Source: Flavobacteriales bacterium
GTDB taxonomy: Bacteria; Bacteroidota; Bacteroidia; Flavobacteriales; Flavobacteriaceae
Direction of reading: 5' to 3'
Length of the DNA stretch: 43,592 nt
Assembly: GCA_027024205.1 (NCBI GenBank)
Contig: JALVST010000046.1
Span: 1-43,592 of the forward strand
The translations under genes were made by a program, and so were the position numbers. How positions within the stretch are numbered: the first letter of the stretch is position 1; each line of letters opens with the position of its first letter. Of the stretch, positions 43,149 to 43,592 are shown piece after piece. A model generated the notes under the pieces. The model searched no databases. It was given only the letters and a program-made list of their open reading frames with translations, and was not told the DNA's origin.

Positions 43149-43196
43149 TTCATCTGTTCATCAGTTCATCAATTCATCATCTCATCAATTCATTAT
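43149..43196. repeat. 8-bp tandem repeat across the murG 3' end
   Basis: Six imperfect units of TTCATCnn (starts 43149, 43157, 43165, 43173, 43181, 43189). The last units code for the C-terminal residues and stop of MurG. Confidence 0.75.
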
Positions 43197-43592
43197 TCCT
43201 CACTTCCTCAAAAATATCATCTACAATCCGCTTTGTTGCACCGGGTATAGCCAATTTCTTGATATTATCCCGCAACTTTCCGGACAAAATGTCGTTTTCA
43301 AGAATTTCCTTTACCGTTTGCCATAATTCATCTTTTATTTTTTTTTCTGGCAACAAGACGGCCGCTTCATTTTCTGACAAAGCTTTGGCGTTTTTGGTTT
43401 GATGATCTTCCGCTACATATGGCGACGGCACCAAAATTACAGGTTTACCTATCAAGGTCAATTCTGAAATGGTTCCCGCACCGGCACGTGAGATAATCAA
43501 ATCAGCGGCAGCATAAGCATCAGGCATATTTGTGATAAACGGTACCACTTTAACCTGCTCATCCGTTAGATGCTTGTAATTTTCAAAATCAT
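43177..43592 (-). CDS. murG: UDP-N-acetylglucosamine transferase MurG, 3' part only
   Basis: The gene runs off the window end; 138 codons are visible, starting ...DFENYKHLTDEQVKVVPFI. The C-terminal domain motifs are clear: MPDAYAAADLIISRAGAGTISEL is the UDP-GlcNAc binding segment, followed by GKPVILVPSPYVAEDHQTKNAKAL with the Glu/His/Gln group. MurG adds GlcNAc to lipid I to make lipid II at the inner membrane. The C terminus ends in NNELMR, encoded in a tandem repeat. In the standard order the next gene would be murC; here it is ftsQ, 187 bp on. Confidence 0.92.
   Translation of the reverse strand, partial: DFENYKHLTDEQVKVVPFITNMPDAYAAADLIISRAGAGTISELTLIGKPVILVPSPYVAEDHQTKNAKALSENEAAVLLPEKKIKDELWQTVKEILENDILSGKLRDNIKKLAIPGATKRIVDDIFEEVRNNELMR

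Noticed and set aside
15115-43196. The repeats as a CRISPR array
   Set aside because: Copies are far apart and of mixed type; there is no regular repeat-spacer unit and no cas genes.

Overview
The window looks like chromosomal DNA from a Bacteroidota bacterium, most likely of the Flavobacteriia/Flavobacteriales. The evidence is low G+C, a SusC/SusD outer-membrane pair, a secreted protein with a C-terminal type IX sorting-type domain, a hybrid two-component protein ending in an AraC-type DNA-binding domain, the Bacteroidota-type short SerA, a cysteine-less AccD as I recall from Flavobacteriia, and repeated matches to the Bacteroidota promoter -7 element TAnnTTTG with no Shine-Dalgarno signals. 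I cannot name a genus.

Layout. 0.2-3.5 kb: an OmpA-type lipoprotein, an orphan MacB/FtsX-type permease overlapping a WxcM/FdtA-like cupin, and a DUF2461 protein. 3.7-8.1 kb: an isolated susC-susD pair with no enzymes beside it. 8.2-10.3 kb: pfkA-gapA. 10.4-12.2 kb: an ATP-grasp-like protein and a DUF4197 lipoprotein. 12.3-14.3 kb (minus): fbaA-accD. 14.4-16.9 kb: ppa and, convergent, lnt. 17.1-22.1 kb: serC, serA, a DUF1015 protein and a second DUF1015-like protein that has lost the conserved DGHHR motif. 22.2-25.4 kb: PLP homeostasis protein, PASTA protein, rluA-family pseudouridine synthase and murI, the last three overlapping. 25.5-31.9 kb: an outer-membrane barrel protein, a TPR hybrid histidine kinase/AraC regulator and a three-repeat T9SS cargo protein. 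32.1-35.3 kb: menD, a divergent YfcE-type phosphoesterase/truA pair and a 39-residue membrane ORF. 35.5-39 kb (minus): thiI-lysA-rhomboid and tRNA-Arg. 39.2-43.6 kb (minus): the distal end of the division/cell wall cluster, murG (partial)-ftsQ-ftsA-ftsZ, with murC missing from its usual place.

Most of the window is housekeeping: lower glycolysis enzymes (pfkA, gapA, fbaA), the first two-thirds of the phosphorylated serine pathway, fatty acid and lipoprotein synthesis (accD, lnt), peptidoglycan precursors and division (murI, lysA, murG, ftsQAZ), menaquinone (menD) and tRNA modification (truA, thiI, rluA family). The accessory-looking parts are the SusCD pair and the 25.5-31.9 kb surface/regulator block.

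A notable structural theme is that many intergenic gaps are filled with related short dispersed palindromic repeats (15.1, 18.3, 20.7, 22.1, 25.4, 38.75 and 43.1 kb). The points I find most worth a second look are the serC-serA-DUF1015-degenerate DUF1015 block, a 21-bp-spaced direct repeat upstream of the T9SS gene next to the AraC-type hybrid regulator, and the missing murC with repeats at the junction.
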